The notes under the pieces are model-generated. The model was not told where the DNA came from, made no database searches, and saw nothing but the letters and a program-made list of their open reading frames with translations. Source: Pseudomonas sp. RIT288 (GTDB lineage: Bacteria > Pseudomonadota > Gammaproteobacteria > Pseudomonadales > Pseudomonadaceae). From it: a DNA stretch of 64,000 bases. Position numbers and translations under genes: made by a program. Positions within the stretch are counted from its first letter, which is position 1, and the number at the start of each line of letters is the position of its first letter. Positions 16,865 to 28,191 of the stretch are shown here, in pieces. The DNA lies in contig NZ_JFYN01000005.1 in the NCBI RefSeq assembly GCF_000631985.1, forward strand, positions 62,001-126,000, given 5' to 3'.

Positions 16865-18763
16865 TTAAATCGCGCCACGCTTGCGCAGCAGATCCAACAC
16901 CTGCTTGACGCTTTCTTCCAGCGACAGCGACTGCGTATCGATCACCAGATCGGCATTCAGCGGCACATCGTACGGGAAGGACTCACCCGGAATATTATCG
17001 CCACCCGCAGCATACAAGCCCTGCGGATCACGCTCGGCACACACCGCCGGCGAAGCCTGCACATAAACCGTCAGCAGACGCTCCTTGCCGATCAGATCCC
17101 TGGCCTGCTCACGACCTTCAGCGCTCGGCGCCACAAACGCAGCCAGGGTCAACAGACCGGCCTCGTTGAACTGACGCGCCACATGCGCAGCACGACGCCA
17201 GTTCTCGGTACGACCGGCACGATCCTGCGGCAGGCCTTTGTTCAGATCCTGACGCAGATTCTGACCATCCAGCACAAACACTGCACGGCCCATGTCGAAC
17301 AGCTTGCGCTCGACCGCATAGGCCAGCGTGCTCTTGCCCGCGCCCGACAGACCGCTGAACAGCACGGTCGCCGGTTGCTGGCCGAAGCGCTGGGCACGTT
17401 CCTCAGTGGCAACATGAGCCAGTTTGCCGTGGTGCGAAGCAGTCCCGTGAGCCACTGGCTGAGCAACGATCATGCCGGCGCCGACGGTGCCGTTGGTCAG
17501 GCGATCAATAACGATGAACGCGCCAGTGGTGCGGTTGCTGTCGTAACCGTCGAGAGCGATCGGCGCGTCGAGCGCGATCTTCACCTTGCCGATTTCGTTG
17601 AGCTGCAACGCGCTCGCCGGGCCTTCTTCAAGGGTGTTCACGTCGACCTTGTTGACGATGCTGGCAATCGAGCCCGGCACGTAACTGGTCGCGCGTTTGA
17701 TGTCGTACTTCTTGCCCGGCAGCATCGGCTCTTCAGCCATCCACACCAGCATCGCTTCGAAGCTGTCGGTGACTGGCGGCACGTTGTCGGCATGCACCAG
17801 CAAGTCGCCGCGGGAGATGTCGATTTCATCTTCCATCGTCAGCGTCACCGCCTGACCAGGGCCTGCGTGCTCCAGTTCACCTTCGAAGGTGACGATGGAT
17901 TTGACGCGACTGCTCTTGCCCGACGGCAGAACAACCACTTCGTCGCCCTTGTGCACGATGCCGCTGGCCAGCGTGCCGGCGAAACCGCGGAAGTTCAGAT
18001 TCGGACGGTTGACGTACTGCACCGGGAAACGCAGATCGGTGAAGTTGCGGTCGCCCGCCACTTCCACGGTCTCGAGAATTTCCATCAACGACTGGCCGGT
18101 GTACCACGGCGAGCGCTCGGACTTGTTCACCACGTTGTCGCCCTTGAGAGCAGACATCGGCACGAAGTGCATGCTGGTCGGCTTCATCTTCAAGCCTTCG
18201 GCAAACTTCAGGTAGTCGGCCTTGATCGACTCGAATACGCCTTCATCGAAGTCTTTCAGGTCCATCTTGTTGATGGCGACAACAATGTGTTTGATGCCCA
18301 GCAGCGAGGCGATGAAGCTGTGGCGACGGGTCTGGGTCTGCACGCCGTAACGGGCGTCGACCAGGATGATCGCCAGGTCACAGGTGGACGCACCGGTGGC
18401 CATGTTGCGGGTGTACTGCTCATGGCCTGGGGTGTCGGCGATGATGAATTTGCGTTTGGCGGTGGAGAAATAGCGGTAGGCGACATCGATGGTGATGCCC
18501 TGCTCACGCTCGGCCTGCAGGCCGTCGACCAGCAACGCCAGGTCGATGTCGTCACCGGTGGTGCCGACTTTCTTCGAATCGCGGGTAATCGCTTCCAGGT
18601 GATCTTCGTAGATCATCTTGGAGTCGTGCAGCAGACGCCCGATCAGGGTGCTCTTGCCGTCATCGACGTTACCGCAGGTCAAAAAGCGCAGCAGCTCTTT
18701 ACGTTCGTGCTGGCCCAGGTAGGCGAGGATGTCCTCGCTGATCAAATCAGATGCGTGCGACAT
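16865..18763 (-). CDS. cysNC: Bifunctional sulfate adenylyltransferase subunit 1 / APS kinase
   Basis: A 632-residue fusion. Residues 1-450 are the CysN GTPase (P-loop [15 protein letters not shown], then [17 protein letters not shown] and NKMDL), which drives ATP sulfurylation by CysD. Residues from about 460 onward are APS kinase (P-loop [30 protein letters not shown]), which makes PAPS. This fused form is usual in Pseudomonas. It lies nine bases after cysD in an operon and ends at a strong terminator. Together they activate sulfate brought in by transporters such as CysZ. Confidence 0.96.
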   Translation of the reverse strand: MSHASDLISEDILAYLGQHERKELLRFLTCGNVDDGKSTLIGRLLHDSKMIYEDHLEAITRDSKKVGTTGDDIDLALLVDGLQAEREQGITIDVAYRYFSTAKRKFIIADTPGHEQYTRNMATGASTCDLAIILVDARYGVQTQTRRHSFIASLLGIKHIVVAINKMDLKDFDEGVFESIKADYLKFAEGLKMKPTSMHFVPMSALKGDNVVNKSERSPWYTGQSLMEILETVEVAGDRNFTDLRFPVQYVNRPNLNFRGFAGTLASGIVHKGDEVVVLPSGKSSRVKSIVTFEGELEHAGPGQAVTLTMEDEIDISRGDLLVHADNVPPVTDSFEAMLVWMAEEPMLPGKKYDIKRATSYVPGSIASIVNKVDVNTLEEGPASALQLNEIGKVKIALDAPIALDGYDSNRTTGAFIVIDRLTNGTVGAGMIVAQPVAHGTASHHGKLAHVATEERAQRFGQQPATVLFSGLSGAGKSTLAYAVERKLFDMGRAVFVLDGQNLRQDLNKGLPQDRAGRTENWRRAAHVARQFNEAGLLTLAAFVAPSAEGREQARDLIGKERLLTVYVQASPAVCAERDPQGLYAAGGDNIPGESFPYDVPLNADLVIDTQSLSLEESVKQVLDLLRKRGAI

Positions 18764-18772
18764 GACAACCCC

Positions 18773-19690
18773 TTAGAAATAACCCTGACGTTTCTTGTCT
18801 TCCATCGAGCCTGCGCCATCGTGGTCGATGACCCGGCCCTGGCGCTCGGAAGTTCGCGTCAGGAGCATTTCCTGAATGATGTCCGTGAGGGTTTCAGCCT
18901 CGGACTCCACCGCGCCCGTCAACGGGTAGCAGCCAAGGGTACGGAAACGCACTTTCTTTTTGACGATGCGTGCCTTGTCCTCATCGGACAGGTGTTCGAG
19001 GATACGGTCGTCGTCGATCATGATCAGCGTGCCGTTCTTCTCGATCACTTCACGCTCGGCGGCGAAGTACAGCGGCACAATCGGGATGCCTTCGAGGTAG
19101 ATGTACTGCCAAATGTCCAGCTCGGTCCAGTTCGACAACGGGAACACCCGAATGGATTCGCCCTTGTTGACCTTGCCGTTGTAGACGTTCCACAGCTCCG
19201 GACGCTGGTTCTTCGGATCCCAGCGGTGCTTGCTGTCGCGGAACGAGTACACGCGCTCCTTGGCGCGGGATTTCTCTTCATCGCGACGGGCGCCGCCGAA
19301 CGCTGCGTCGAAACCATGCTTGTCGAGCGCCTGCTTGAGGCCCTCAGTCTTCATGATATCGGTGTGCTTGGCACTGCCGTGGGTGAACGGGTTGATGTTC
19401 TGCGCCACGCCATCGGGGTTGATGTGGGTGATCAGGTCCAGGCCCAGCTCTTCGACCATCTTGTCGCGGAACTTGTACATTTCCTGGAATTTCCAGCGAG
19501 TGTCGACGTGCATCACCGGAAACGGCAGTTTGCCCGGGAAGAACGCCTTGCGTGCCAGATGCAGCATCACGGCGGAGTCTTTACCGATGGAGTACAGCAT
19601 CACCGGGTTGTCGAACTCGGCGGCCACCTCGCGGATGATGTGGATGCTTTCCGCCTCCAGCTGTTTCAGATGCGTCAGTTTGTCGACCAT
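18773..19690 (-). CDS. cysD: Sulfate adenylyltransferase subunit 2
   Basis: A 305-residue PP-loop ATPase of the PAPS reductase family: [20 protein letters not shown] carries the pyrophosphate loop, followed by the conserved [28 protein letters not shown] and [12 protein letters not shown]. It catalyses APS formation from ATP and sulfate in complex with CysN. It is the first gene of the cysD-cysNC operon. Length and motifs are normal for the family. Confidence 0.97.
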   Translation of the reverse strand: MVDKLTHLKQLEAESIHIIREVAAEFDNPVMLYSIGKDSAVMLHLARKAFFPGKLPFPVMHVDTRWKFQEMYKFRDKMVEELGLDLITHINPDGVAQNINPFTHGSAKHTDIMKTEGLKQALDKHGFDAAFGGARRDEEKSRAKERVYSFRDSKHRWDPKNQRPELWNVYNGKVNKGESIRVFPLSNWTELDIWQYIYLEGIPIVPLYFAAEREVIEKNGTLIMIDDDRILEHLSDEDKARIVKKKVRFRTLGCYPLTGAVESEAETLTDIIQEMLLTRTSERQGRVIDHDGAGSMEDKKRQGYF

Positions 19691-19834
19691 GGCTACTCAC
19701 GAAAACTTTCTTATGAACGGCCAGCGGGCCGTGTTCGAGCGGGGAATCCTAGCACAGCGACCTCTTCTAATCAGGACACCTACTAGATCGAAAGGGCATA
19801 TCAATATGCCCACCGGTTTGCCCCGGTTCTCCCC

Positions 19835-19918
19835 TGTAGGAGCTGCCGAAGGCTGCGATCTTTTGATCTTGCTTTTAAAAAACAAAGTCAAAAGATCGCA
19901 GCCTTCGGCAGCTCCTAC
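19835..19918. repeat. Paired REP elements
   Basis: Inverted copies of TGTAGGAGCTGCCGAAGGCT extended by GCGATCTTTTGATC surround an AT-rich spacer in the 254-base gap between the Nif3-family gene and cysD. Nothing else was recognised in this gap. Confidence 0.85.
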
Positions 19919-19944
19919 GCAGGTACACAGGGAACGGTGATAGG

Positions 19945-20703
19945 TCAGATCGGGTTCGGGCAATCGATGAAGATGTGTTCGAGGGCGAAACGTTTTGCCA
20001 GGTAGTCACCCAGCGCCTGTACGCCATAGCGCTCGGTGGCGTGGTGGCCGGCGGCGATGAAGCTGACGTCGTTTTCCCGAGCGCTGTGGAAGGTCTGCTC
20101 GGAGGCTTCGCCGCTGAGGAACAGATCAACACCCGCCGCCACGCCCTGATCGATATAACCCTGCCCGCCGCCAGTGCACCAGCCGACCCGACGAATCATC
20201 GCAGTGCCCTCGACCAGCAGCGGCTCGCGGCCCATGACTTCCTGGACTTTTCGCGCGAAATCACGCGGAGTCATTGGCTCGCTCAACGACCCGACCAGCC
20301 CGACGATTTTCAGGTTGTCCGGGTCCAGCGGCCCTTCGACGGTGATGTCCAGCTGACGCGCCAGTTGCACGTTATTGCCGACCTCCGGGTGCAGATCCAG
20401 CGGCAAGTGGTAGGCGAGCAGGCTGATGTCGTGCTTGAGCAACGTCTTCAAGCGACGCTGCTTCATGCCGGTGATGCACGGGTTCTCGCCTTTCCAGAAA
20501 TAACCGTGATGCACCAGCACCAGATCGGCCTCGGCTTCCACGGCGGCATCGAGCAAGGCCTGACTGGCGGTGACGCCACTGACGATGCGCATCACTTGCG
20601 GACGGCCTTCGACCTGCAGTCCGTTGGGGCAATAATCGGCGATTTTTGCACTGCCAAGGTAACGGTCGGCTTCTTCGACGAGGGTGCTGAGGGCGACGGC
20701 CAT
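19945..20703 (-). CDS. Nif3-like dinuclear metal centre protein (YbgI type)
   Basis: The 252-residue protein begins MAVALSTLVEEADRYLGSAK and carries the Nif3/YbgI metal ligands: DLVLVHHGYFW (paired histidines), a later GEASEQ and the C-terminal FIAAGHHATERYG. The family forms hexameric rings with a two-metal site; GTP cyclohydrolase-like or hydrolase activities have been proposed but the role is unsettled. It is divergent from algW, a usual Pseudomonas arrangement, with about 100 bases between their starts. Confidence 0.9.
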   Translation of the reverse strand: MAVALSTLVEEADRYLGSAKIADYCPNGLQVEGRPQVMRIVSGVTASQALLDAAVEAEADLVLVHHGYFWKGENPCITGMKQRRLKTLLKHDISLLAYHLPLDLHPEVGNNVQLARQLDITVEGPLDPDNLKIVGLVGSLSEPMTPRDFARKVQEVMGREPLLVEGTAMIRRVGWCTGGGQGYIDQGVAAGVDLFLSGEASEQTFHSARENDVSFIAAGHHATERYGVQALGDYLAKRFALEHIFIDCPNPI

Positions 20704-20724
20704 GAAAGACTCCTAAATATCCCG

Positions 20725-20752
20725 TTCAGAGGCGCGCGCGGCCTCGTATAAT
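20725..20752 (+). promoter_or_regulatory. Probable promoter of algW
   Basis: TTCAGA and a perfect TATAAT are separated by 16 bases; the TATAAT lies 55 bases upstream of the algW ATG. Confidence 0.55.
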
Positions 20753-20806
20753 GCGCGACATTATGGGCGGTCTGACCCCGCCTGCAACTTTTCCAGGACG
20801 TGCTTA

Positions 20807-21961
<1,155 letters not shown>

Positions 21962-22006
21962 AACTTTATTCGCGCCGAAGTGCGCGAATGAAAGGCACTC
22001 TCAACA

Positions 22007-22054
22007 GACATGTTATATTGTTTCAATTTAACGATTGGAACAACATAACATGTC
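22007..22054 (+). promoter_or_regulatory. Long hairpin over the TonB receptor start codon; Zur-like sequence
   Basis: Arms at 22007-22027 and 22034-22054 form 21 pairs with one A-C mismatch and one G-U pair around a six-base loop (TTAACG). The right arm includes the probable ribosome binding bases and the ATG at 22050. Each arm contains ATGTTAT-TTGTT, resembling one half of the Zur consensus (TGTTATA-TATAACA). It may be a DNA operator, an RNA switch, or both. Confidence 0.6.
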
Positions 22055-24155
22055 GTCTCGAAAAAAGGCTTCACTGCTTGGCCTGACCCTGGGCCTGCTG
22101 GGCGATCCGGTCTTCGCCGAAGATCCGCAACCCCTCGAACTCGACGCCATCAGCGTCACTTCCGATTACGAATCCGCCAGCGGGCCGGTCAGCGGCTACC
22201 GCACGACGCGCTCCGCCAGTGCAACCAAAACCGACACCGCCATCCGCGACATTCCCCAAGCGATCAGCGTGGTGCCGGCCAGCGTGCTCAAGGATCTGGG
22301 CAGCCACAATGTCGAACGCGCACTGGAGTTTGCCGGCGGCGTGTCGAAGCAGAACAATTTTGGCGGCCTGACGCTGTACGAATACAGCGTGCGCGGCTTC
22401 ACCACCTCGGAATTCTACAAGGACGGTTTCAGCGCCAATCGCGGCTATCCGGCCACACCCGACGCCGCCAATGTGGAGCGCATCGAAGTCCTCAAAGGCC
22501 CGGCTGCGAGCCTGTATGGCCGAGGCGATCCGGGCGGCACGGTGAACATCGTCACCAAAAAACCGCAGCCCGAAGCGTTCACCACTCTGCAGACCAGCGC
22601 TGGCAGCTGGGATCGTTATCGCACGGCACTGGACGTCAACACGCCGCTCGACGAACAGGGTGATGTGCTCTCGCGGATCAACCTGGCGGTCGAAGACAAC
22701 CATAGCTTCCGTGATCACGTCGACAGCCAGCGGGTATTCGTCGCACCTTCGATCAGTTGGCAACTGAGCCCGGACACTTCGTTGTTGGTGGAAAGCGAAA
22801 TCCTTCGGCACAACTCCACGTTCGACCGAGGAATCGTCGCGCCGAACAACAAATGGAGCGGCGTTTCGCGCTCGACCTTCCTCGGTGAACCGAACGACGG
22901 CAACATCGACAACCACAACAACCTGCTCCAGGCCAACCTCGAACATCACCTCAACGACAGCTGGAAACTGCGTCTGGCCAGCCACTACAAGGAAGGCAAA
23001 CTGTGGGGCGACGCGTCTGAAAGTCGTGCGCTGAACGCCGATGGTCACACCGTCAACCGACGCTACCGCGAACGGGACACTCACTGGCACGACAGCATCA
23101 CCCAATTGGAGCTGCGCGGTCTGTTCGACCTCGGCCCATGGCAGCACGAACTGCTGATCGGCACCGAATACGAGAACTTCCGCAAGAACGAACGCGTCAC
23201 TACCATCGCTGGCGGTCCCTACGCCATCGACATCTACAAGCCGATCTACGGCCAACCGAAACCCAACGGCCCACGCTCGGGTACTGACTTCTTCGAACAC
23301 GTCGAAAGCCACGCACTGAACCTGCAGGATCAAATCATCTTCACCGACAAACTGCGCGGGATGATCGGTGCACGCTTCGAGCACTTTGATCAACGCATCG
23401 ACGATCACACCCGCAATGCCAAAAGCCAGCAGACTCACGACGCCCTCACCCAACGCGCCGGCCTGCTCTATCAGTTGACGCCAAACACCGGCCTGTTCGC
23501 CAACGCCTCGACCTCGTTCAAACCGAATAACGGCCTCGACGCCTCCGGCAAATCCTTCGATCCCGAAGAGGGCATCGGTTACGAAATCGGCATCAAGAAC
23601 GAACTGTTCGACGAGCGCCTGAGCAGCACCCTCGCTTTCTTCCACATCGACAAGGAGAACGTCCTCGCCCTCGACCCGGGCACCGACACCAGCCGCGCGA
23701 TGGGCAAGGCGCGCAGTCGCGGTTTCGACTGGCAAGTGACCGGGCAAGTGACCGATGCCGTGCGGGTGATTGGTGCCTTCGCTTACATCGACGCTGAAGT
23801 GACCAAGGGCGACGCGGCAATCCCGACCGGCAGCCGCATCCTTGGCGTAGCCAAGCGCAGTGGCAGCCTGCTCGGCGTCTACGAGTTTCAGGACGGCCAT
23901 TTGCGCGGCTCGGACGTCGGCGCGGCGTTCACCTATGTCGGTGATCGCTCCGGTGAAGCCGGCGGTGATTTTGAAATGCCGGCCTATCACACCGTCGATC
24001 TGCTGGCCCATTACAAGGCCAGCGACAACGTCACGGTTGGCCTGAACCTGAACAACCTCTTCGACGAAAAATACTACGAGCGCTCCTACAGCAATTACTG
24101 GGTCAACCCCGGCGAGCCGCGCAATTTCACCGTCAGCCTGACACTCAACCTGTAA
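22050..24155 (+). CDS. TonB-dependent siderophore/metallophore receptor
   Basis: The 701-residue outer-membrane receptor has a signal peptide (LLGLTLGLLGDPVFA), a plug domain (TAIRDIPQAISVVPASVLKD; VERIEVLKGPAASLYGRGDP; GGTVNIVTKKP) and a beta-barrel ending in the outer-membrane signature NFTVSLTLNL. It belongs to the FhuA/FoxA-like siderophore receptor group. ATG 22050 is preferred over the in-frame TTG at 22035. No FecR-interacting N-terminal signalling domain is present. Unusually, the start codon lies in a near-perfect hairpin. A DUF4198 gene follows after 12 bases, which together with Zur-like sequence suggests metal (possibly zinc or cobalt/nickel) uptake; the ligand cannot be told from sequence. 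Confidence 0.9.
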   Translation: MSSRKKASLLGLTLGLLGDPVFAEDPQPLELDAISVTSDYESASGPVSGYRTTRSASATKTDTAIRDIPQAISVVPASVLKDLGSHNVERALEFAGGVSKQNNFGGLTLYEYSVRGFTTSEFYKDGFSANRGYPATPDAANVERIEVLKGPAASLYGRGDPGGTVNIVTKKPQPEAFTTLQTSAGSWDRYRTALDVNTPLDEQGDVLSRINLAVEDNHSFRDHVDSQRVFVAPSISWQLSPDTSLLVESEILRHNSTFDRGIVAPNNKWSGVSRSTFLGEPNDGNIDNHNNLLQANLEHHLNDSWKLRLASHYKEGKLWGDASESRALNADGHTVNRRYRERDTHWHDSITQLELRGLFDLGPWQHELLIGTEYENFRKNERVTTIAGGPYAIDIYKPIYGQPKPNGPRSGTDFFEHVESHALNLQDQIIFTDKLRGMIGARFEHFDQRIDDHTRNAKSQQTHDALTQRAGLLYQLTPNTGLFANASTSFKPNNGLDASGKSFDPEEGIGYEIGIKNELFDERLSSTLAFFHIDKENVLALDPGTDTSRAMGKARSRGFDWQVTGQVTDAVRVIGAFAYIDAEVTKGDAAIPTGSRILGVAKRSGSLLGVYEFQDGHLRGSDVGAAFTYVGDRSGEAGGDFEMPAYHTVDLLAHYKASDNVTVGLNLNNLFDEKYYERSYSNYWVNPGEPRNFTVSLTLNL

Positions 24156-24167
24156 AAGGACGTCACC

Positions 24168-24887
24168 ATGCAATACGGCAAAACCCTGCTGATCATCGCC
24201 GCCCTGTTCGCCACTCAGGCCTCGGCCCACGGCCTGTGGACCGAACAACGGCGCGGCAACATCGAAGTGGTCTACGGCCACGGCGCCGAAGACAATGCCT
24301 TCAAGGCGCAGAAAATCAGCGGCGCCTGGGCCTACGATGCCGGTGGCAAGATGATCCCGGTCAGCGTCGAACGCCTGGCTGATCACGCACGTCTCAAGCC
24401 TCTCAAGCCGCCGGCAGTACTGGCCGTCGCACTGAACAACGGCATGTGGTCGCAAACCGCCGACAAGAAATGGATCAACGAAGGCCGCAGCAAAGTGCCG
24501 GGCGCTGTCGAAGCCACCGAGACGTTCAAATACAGCCTGGCGATTTATCAGCCGGGGGCGAAGTTGCCGAGGCTCGAGCAGATCAAGTTGCTGATTTTGC
24601 CGGAGGTCGACCCACTGACCGTCGGCCCGGGCAAATCACTGCCGGTACGGGTGCTGCTCGATGGCAAACCGGCAGCGGGCGTGAAGCTGATTGGCGACTA
24701 TCGTAATGCGCCGAACACTCTGAGCACCGAGACGGACAAGGACGGACGCGCGCAGGTGCTGGTGCGTAATGAAGGGTTGAACGTGATTGCAGCGCAGGTT
24801 GAAGTGCCGGTGAAGGACAGCGCTGATGTGAACAGTCGCGGGCTGTTCAGTTCACTGACGTTCCTTGGCGAACCGCATCACGAATAA
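24168..24887 (+). CDS. DUF4198 periplasmic protein (metal-uptake associated)
   Basis: The 239-residue exported protein has a signal peptide (MQYGKTLLIIAALFATQASA) cleaved before HGLWTEQRRG; a mature N-terminal histidine is typical of NikM/CbiK-like DUF4198 proteins, where it may bind metal. The chain is beta-rich with a C-terminal Ig-like segment (VRVLLDGKPAAGVKLIGDYR, TDKDGRAQVLVRN). It forms a likely operon with the TonB receptor upstream. The role, handing metal on in the periplasm or shaping receptor specificity, is inference. REP elements follow its stop. Confidence 0.82.
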   Translation: MQYGKTLLIIAALFATQASAHGLWTEQRRGNIEVVYGHGAEDNAFKAQKISGAWAYDAGGKMIPVSVERLADHARLKPLKPPAVLAVALNNGMWSQTADKKWINEGRSKVPGAVEATETFKYSLAIYQPGAKLPRLEQIKLLILPEVDPLTVGPGKSLPVRVLLDGKPAAGVKLIGDYRNAPNTLSTETDKDGRAQVLVRNEGLNVIAAQVEVPVKDSADVNSRGLFSSLTFLGEPHHE

Positions 24888-24902
24888 CCAACACAAAACC
24901 AA

Positions 24903-24992
24903 TGTGGGAGCGAGCCTGCTCGCGAAGGGGGCTAAACATTCAGCAAGGATGTTGAATGAAAAACCGCTTTCGCGAGCAGGCTCGCTCCCACA
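24903..24992. repeat. Paired REP elements
   Basis: Inverted copies of TGTGGGAGCGAGCCTGCTCG separated by about 40 bases lie between convergent genes and may terminate both. Confidence 0.85.
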
Positions 24993-25006
24993 GGTTCAGC
25001 GGCGGT

Positions 25007-26059
25007 TTAGAGTTCGCCGAGGCCGTCGATCAGCGCCTGGTTCTGCTCCGGCGTACCAATCGAAATCCGCAGGAACTGGGCAATCCGCTCCTGCTTGAAG
25101 TGGCGCACGATCACGCCCTGCTCGCGCAACCTGGCTGCCAGCCCCGCTGCATCGTGTTGCGGGTGACGGGCGAAGATGAAGTTCGCCGCCGACGGCAGCA
25201 CCTCAAAGCCCTTGGTCTGCAACTGCGCGATCACCCACTCACGACTCTCGATCACCAGACGGCACGTCTTGTCGAAGTACTCACGATCTTCGAACGCCGC
25301 CGCCGCGCCGACAATCGCCAGACGATCCAGCGGGTAGGAGTTGAAGCTGTTCTTGATCCGCTCCAGCGCTTCGATCAGATCCGGGTGCCCCACCGCCAGA
25401 CCCACCCGCAGGCCAGCCAGCGAGCGCGACTTGGACAGGGTCTGGGTCACCAGCAGGTTTGGATAGCGGTCCACCAGACTGATCGCTGTTTCGCCGCCGA
25501 AGTCGATATAAGCCTCGTCCACCACGACCACCGAATCCGGGCTGGCCTTGAGGATCTGCTCGACCGCTTGCAGCGCCAGCAGGCAACCGGTCGGTGCGTT
25601 CGGGTTCGGGAAGATGATCCCGCCGTTCGGTTTGGCGTAGTCCGCCGGGTTGATCTGGAACTGCGCATCCAGCGGCACGGCATCGAACTGGATACCGTAC
25701 AGACCGCAATACACCGGATAGAAGCTGTAGCTGATGTCCGGGAACAGCAGCGGCTGCTCGTGTTGCAACAGACCATGAAAAATGTGCGCGAGCACTTCGT
25801 CCGAACCGTTGCCGAGGAACACCTGATTGCTCTGCACGCCGTAGTGGTTGGCGACGGCGGTTTTCAGCAGATCGCTGTTCGGGTCCGGGTACAGGCGCAG
25901 ATTGTCGTTGAGCTCGACCTGCATCGCCGCCAGAGCTTTGGGCGACGGGCCGTAGGGGTTTTCGTTAGTGTTGAGCTTGACCAGTTTGGTCAGCTTCGGC
26001 TGCTCGCCCGGTACATACGGCACCAGATCCTTGACGAACGGACTCCAGAATTTACTCAT
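25007..26059 (-). CDS. hisC: Histidinol-phosphate aminotransferase
   Basis: The 350-residue fold-type-I PLP enzyme has the substrate-phosphate region [13 protein letters not shown], the PLP-contacting [11 protein letters not shown], the Schiff-base lysine in [16 protein letters not shown] and the C-terminal arginine in [11 protein letters not shown]. It converts imidazole acetol phosphate to histidinol phosphate. ATG 26059 is chosen because GGGGGAG lies five bases before it; the GTG at 26065 is too close to that SD. It follows hisD by two bases and ends the his cluster before a REP pair. Confidence 0.95.
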   Translation of the reverse strand: MSKFWSPFVKDLVPYVPGEQPKLTKLVKLNTNENPYGPSPKALAAMQVELNDNLRLYPDPNSDLLKTAVANHYGVQSNQVFLGNGSDEVLAHIFHGLLQHEQPLLFPDISYSFYPVYCGLYGIQFDAVPLDAQFQINPADYAKPNGGIIFPNPNAPTGCLLALQAVEQILKASPDSVVVVDEAYIDFGGETAISLVDRYPNLLVTQTLSKSRSLAGLRVGLAVGHPDLIEALERIKNSFNSYPLDRLAIVGAAAAFEDREYFDKTCRLVIESREWVIAQLQTKGFEVLPSAANFIFARHPQHDAAGLAARLREQGVIVRHFKQERIAQFLRISIGTPEQNQALIDGLGEL

Positions 26060-26061
26060 GT

Positions 26062-27399
26062 TCACTCCCCCTGCCCTTGCAGAAAATCTGCATCTTTAAT
26101 GCGGTATTCAGCGCTGCGTGCGTGCGCGCTGAGGGATTCGCCGCGGGCCAGCACCGACGCGGTCTTGCCCAGCTCGGAAGCACCGGCCTCGGAGCAGAAG
26201 ATGATCGACGAACGTTTCTGGAAGTCGTACACACCCAGCGGCGAGGAGAAACGCGCGGTGCCGGAAGTCGGCAACACGTGGTTCGGACCGGCGCAGTAAT
26301 CGCCCAGCGCTTCGGAGGTGTGGCGGCCCATGAAGATCGCGCCGGCGTGACGGATCTGCGGCAACCACGCTTGTGGGTCGGCGACCGACAGCTCAAGGTG
26401 TTCCGGGGCGATGCGGTTGGCGACTTCGATGGCTTGCGCCATGTCGCGCACATGAATCAGTGCACCGCGACCATTGATCGAGGTTTCGATGATGGTTGCG
26501 CGGTCCATGGTCGGCAGCAGTTTGTCGATGCTGGCGGCGACCTTGTCGAGGAACTCGGCGTCGGGGCTGACCAGAATGGCCTGCGCGTCTTCGTCGTGCT
26601 CGGCCTGGGAAAACAGGTCCATGGCAATCCAGTCCGGATCGGTCTGGCCGTCGCACACCACGAGGATTTCCGACGGGCCGGCGATCATGTCAATGCCGAC
26701 CTGACCGAACACGTGACGCTTGGCGGTGGCGACATAGATGTTGCCCGGGCCGACGACCTTGTCCACCTGTGGCACGCTTTCAGTACCGTAAGCCAGCGCG
26801 GCAACCGCTTGCGCACCGCCGATGGTGAACACCCGGTCAACGCCGGCAATGCACGCCGCCGCCAGCACCAGCTCATTGATTTCACCGCGCGGGGTCGGCA
26901 CGACCATGACCACTTCGGTCACGCCGGCGACCTTGGCCGGAATCGCGTTCATCAACACCGACGACGGGTACGACGCCTTGCCGCCCGGCACATACAGGCC
27001 GGCGCGATCCAGCGGCGTGACTTTCTGCCCGAGCACGGTGCCGTCGGCCTCGGTGTAGCTCCAGGAATCCTGCTTCTGTTTTTCGTGGTAGCTGCGCACC
27101 CGCGCCGCGGCTTTTTCCAGCGCTTCGCGCTGCGCCACGGTGATGCGGGTCAGGGCCAGTTCCAGGCGCTCGCGCGGCAGGATCAGGTCAGCCATCGAGG
27201 CGACTTCGAGGCCGTCGAACTTCTGGGTGAACTCGACCAGCGCCGCGTCACCGCGCTCGCGCACCGCCTTGATGATGTCCAGCACGCGCTGATTGACCGA
27301 GTCGTCAGACACACTTTCCCAGCTCAGCAGATGATCCAGATGATGCGCGAAATCCGGGTCAGCAGCATTGAGTCGGCGAATTGCAGTCGGTGCGGTCAT
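26062..27399 (-). CDS. hisD: Histidinol dehydrogenase
   Basis: The 445-residue zinc enzyme oxidises histidinol to histidine in two NAD-dependent steps. Characteristic segments are [30 protein letters not shown], the catalytic Glu-His in APEHLELS and the [20 protein letters not shown] stretch. Length is normal. The ribosome binding site (GAGG, eight bases before ATG) lies within the outer arm of a nested hairpin in the hisG-hisD gap, so its translation may depend on RNA folding. It is tightly coupled to hisC. Confidence 0.96.
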   Translation of the reverse strand: MTAPTAIRRLNAADPDFAHHLDHLLSWESVSDDSVNQRVLDIIKAVRERGDAALVEFTQKFDGLEVASMADLILPRERLELALTRITVAQREALEKAAARVRSYHEKQKQDSWSYTEADGTVLGQKVTPLDRAGLYVPGGKASYPSSVLMNAIPAKVAGVTEVVMVVPTPRGEINELVLAAACIAGVDRVFTIGGAQAVAALAYGTESVPQVDKVVGPGNIYVATAKRHVFGQVGIDMIAGPSEILVVCDGQTDPDWIAMDLFSQAEHDEDAQAILVSPDAEFLDKVAASIDKLLPTMDRATIIETSINGRGALIHVRDMAQAIEVANRIAPEHLELSVADPQAWLPQIRHAGAIFMGRHTSEALGDYCAGPNHVLPTSGTARFSSPLGVYDFQKRSSIIFCSEAGASELGKTASVLARGESLSAHARSAEYRIKDADFLQGQGE

Positions 27400-27406
27400 A
27401 GCGAGA

Positions 27407-27489
27407 GCCTCATAGGAATGGCAAAAAACTCAGGCGCCCGAAACTATCATTCGATCCGCTTGGGCACCTGAGAATTCTGGCTATGAGGC
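27407..27489 (-). promoter_or_regulatory. Intrinsic terminator nested in a helix that hides the hisD SD
   Basis: In the transcript, GCCTCATAG (27489-27481) can pair with CTATGAGGC (27415-27407), which contains the hisD SD. Inside is an 11-base stem with one mismatch (27472-27462 with 27439-27429) followed by TTTTTT, an intrinsic terminator. This suits attenuation between hisG and hisD or translational control of hisD. The remainder of the 125-base gap is short and has no leader peptide that I can see. Confidence 0.6.
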
Positions 27490-27524
27490 GGATAGACGGC
27501 GCGACCAGGGGTCGCGCAGGTACA

Positions 27525-28160
27525 TCAGCCGCGGTGTCGCGATTCCACTGCGTTGCGCAGCGTATCGATCAACGCCTGGATTCGGGCGTGTTGCATTTTC
27601 ATCGAAGCCTTGTTGACCACCAGGCGCGAGCTGATCGTGGCGATCAGTTCCTGGGGTTCCAGGCCATTGGCGCGCAGGGTGTTGCCGGTGTCGACCACGT
27701 CGATGATCTTGTCGGCCAGACCGATCAGCGGCGCCAGTTCCATCGAGCCGTAGAGCTTGATGATGTCGACCTGACGGCCCTGCTCGGCGTAGTAACGCTT
27801 GGCAACGTTGACGAACTTGGTCGCCACGCGCAGACGGCCCTTGGGTTCCGGCGCACCGATCTTGCCGGCGGTCATCAGCTTGCACTGGGCAATCTGCAGA
27901 TCCAGCGGCTCGTACAGGCCCTGACCGGTGTATTCCATCAACACGTCTTTACCGGCGACGCCGAGGTCGGCCGCGCCATGCTCGACATAGGTCGGCACAT
28001 CGGTGGCACGCACGATCAACAGACGTACGTCATCCTGAGTGGTGGGGATGATCAGCTTGCGGCTCTTGTCCGGATTCTCGGTCGGCACGATGCCGGCTTC
28101 AGCGAGAAGCGGCAGAGTGTCGTCAAGGATGCGGCCCTTGGACAGTGCGATGGTCAACAT
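27525..28160 (-). CDS. hisG: ATP phosphoribosyltransferase, short form
   Basis: The 211-residue enzyme begins [20 protein letters not shown] and has [20 protein letters not shown] and [18 protein letters not shown] PRPP-binding sequence ([15 protein letters not shown]). It commits ATP and PRPP to histidine synthesis. The length shows the short HisG-S form, lacking the C-terminal regulatory domain, so it needs HisZ, which is encoded elsewhere (in Pseudomonas near purA). It lies 141 bases downstream of murA with several hairpins in its leader. Confidence 0.95.
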   Translation of the reverse strand: MLTIALSKGRILDDTLPLLAEAGIVPTENPDKSRKLIIPTTQDDVRLLIVRATDVPTYVEHGAADLGVAGKDVLMEYTGQGLYEPLDLQIAQCKLMTAGKIGAPEPKGRLRVATKFVNVAKRYYAEQGRQVDIIKLYGSMELAPLIGLADKIIDVVDTGNTLRANGLEPQELIATISSRLVVNKASMKMQHARIQALIDTLRNAVESRHRG

Positions 28161-28191
28161 GGGAAACGTCAGTCCTTATCAAGGTACTCAT

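Noticed and set aside
17183..19786. 867-codon frame antisense to cysNC and cysD
   Set aside because: An overlap artefact of GC-rich third positions; its translation is histidine/valine-rich low-complexity sequence without family character, while both sense genes are unambiguous.
22071..24455. Very long open frame antisense to the TonB receptor
   Set aside because: It mirrors the codon pattern of the receptor gene in GC-rich DNA, has no recognisable domain and no upstream SD; the plus-strand product has clear family motifs throughout.
27525..28160. hisG as a truncated gene
   Set aside because: Its 211 residues are the normal length of the short HisG form that works with HisZ; both ends are conserved.
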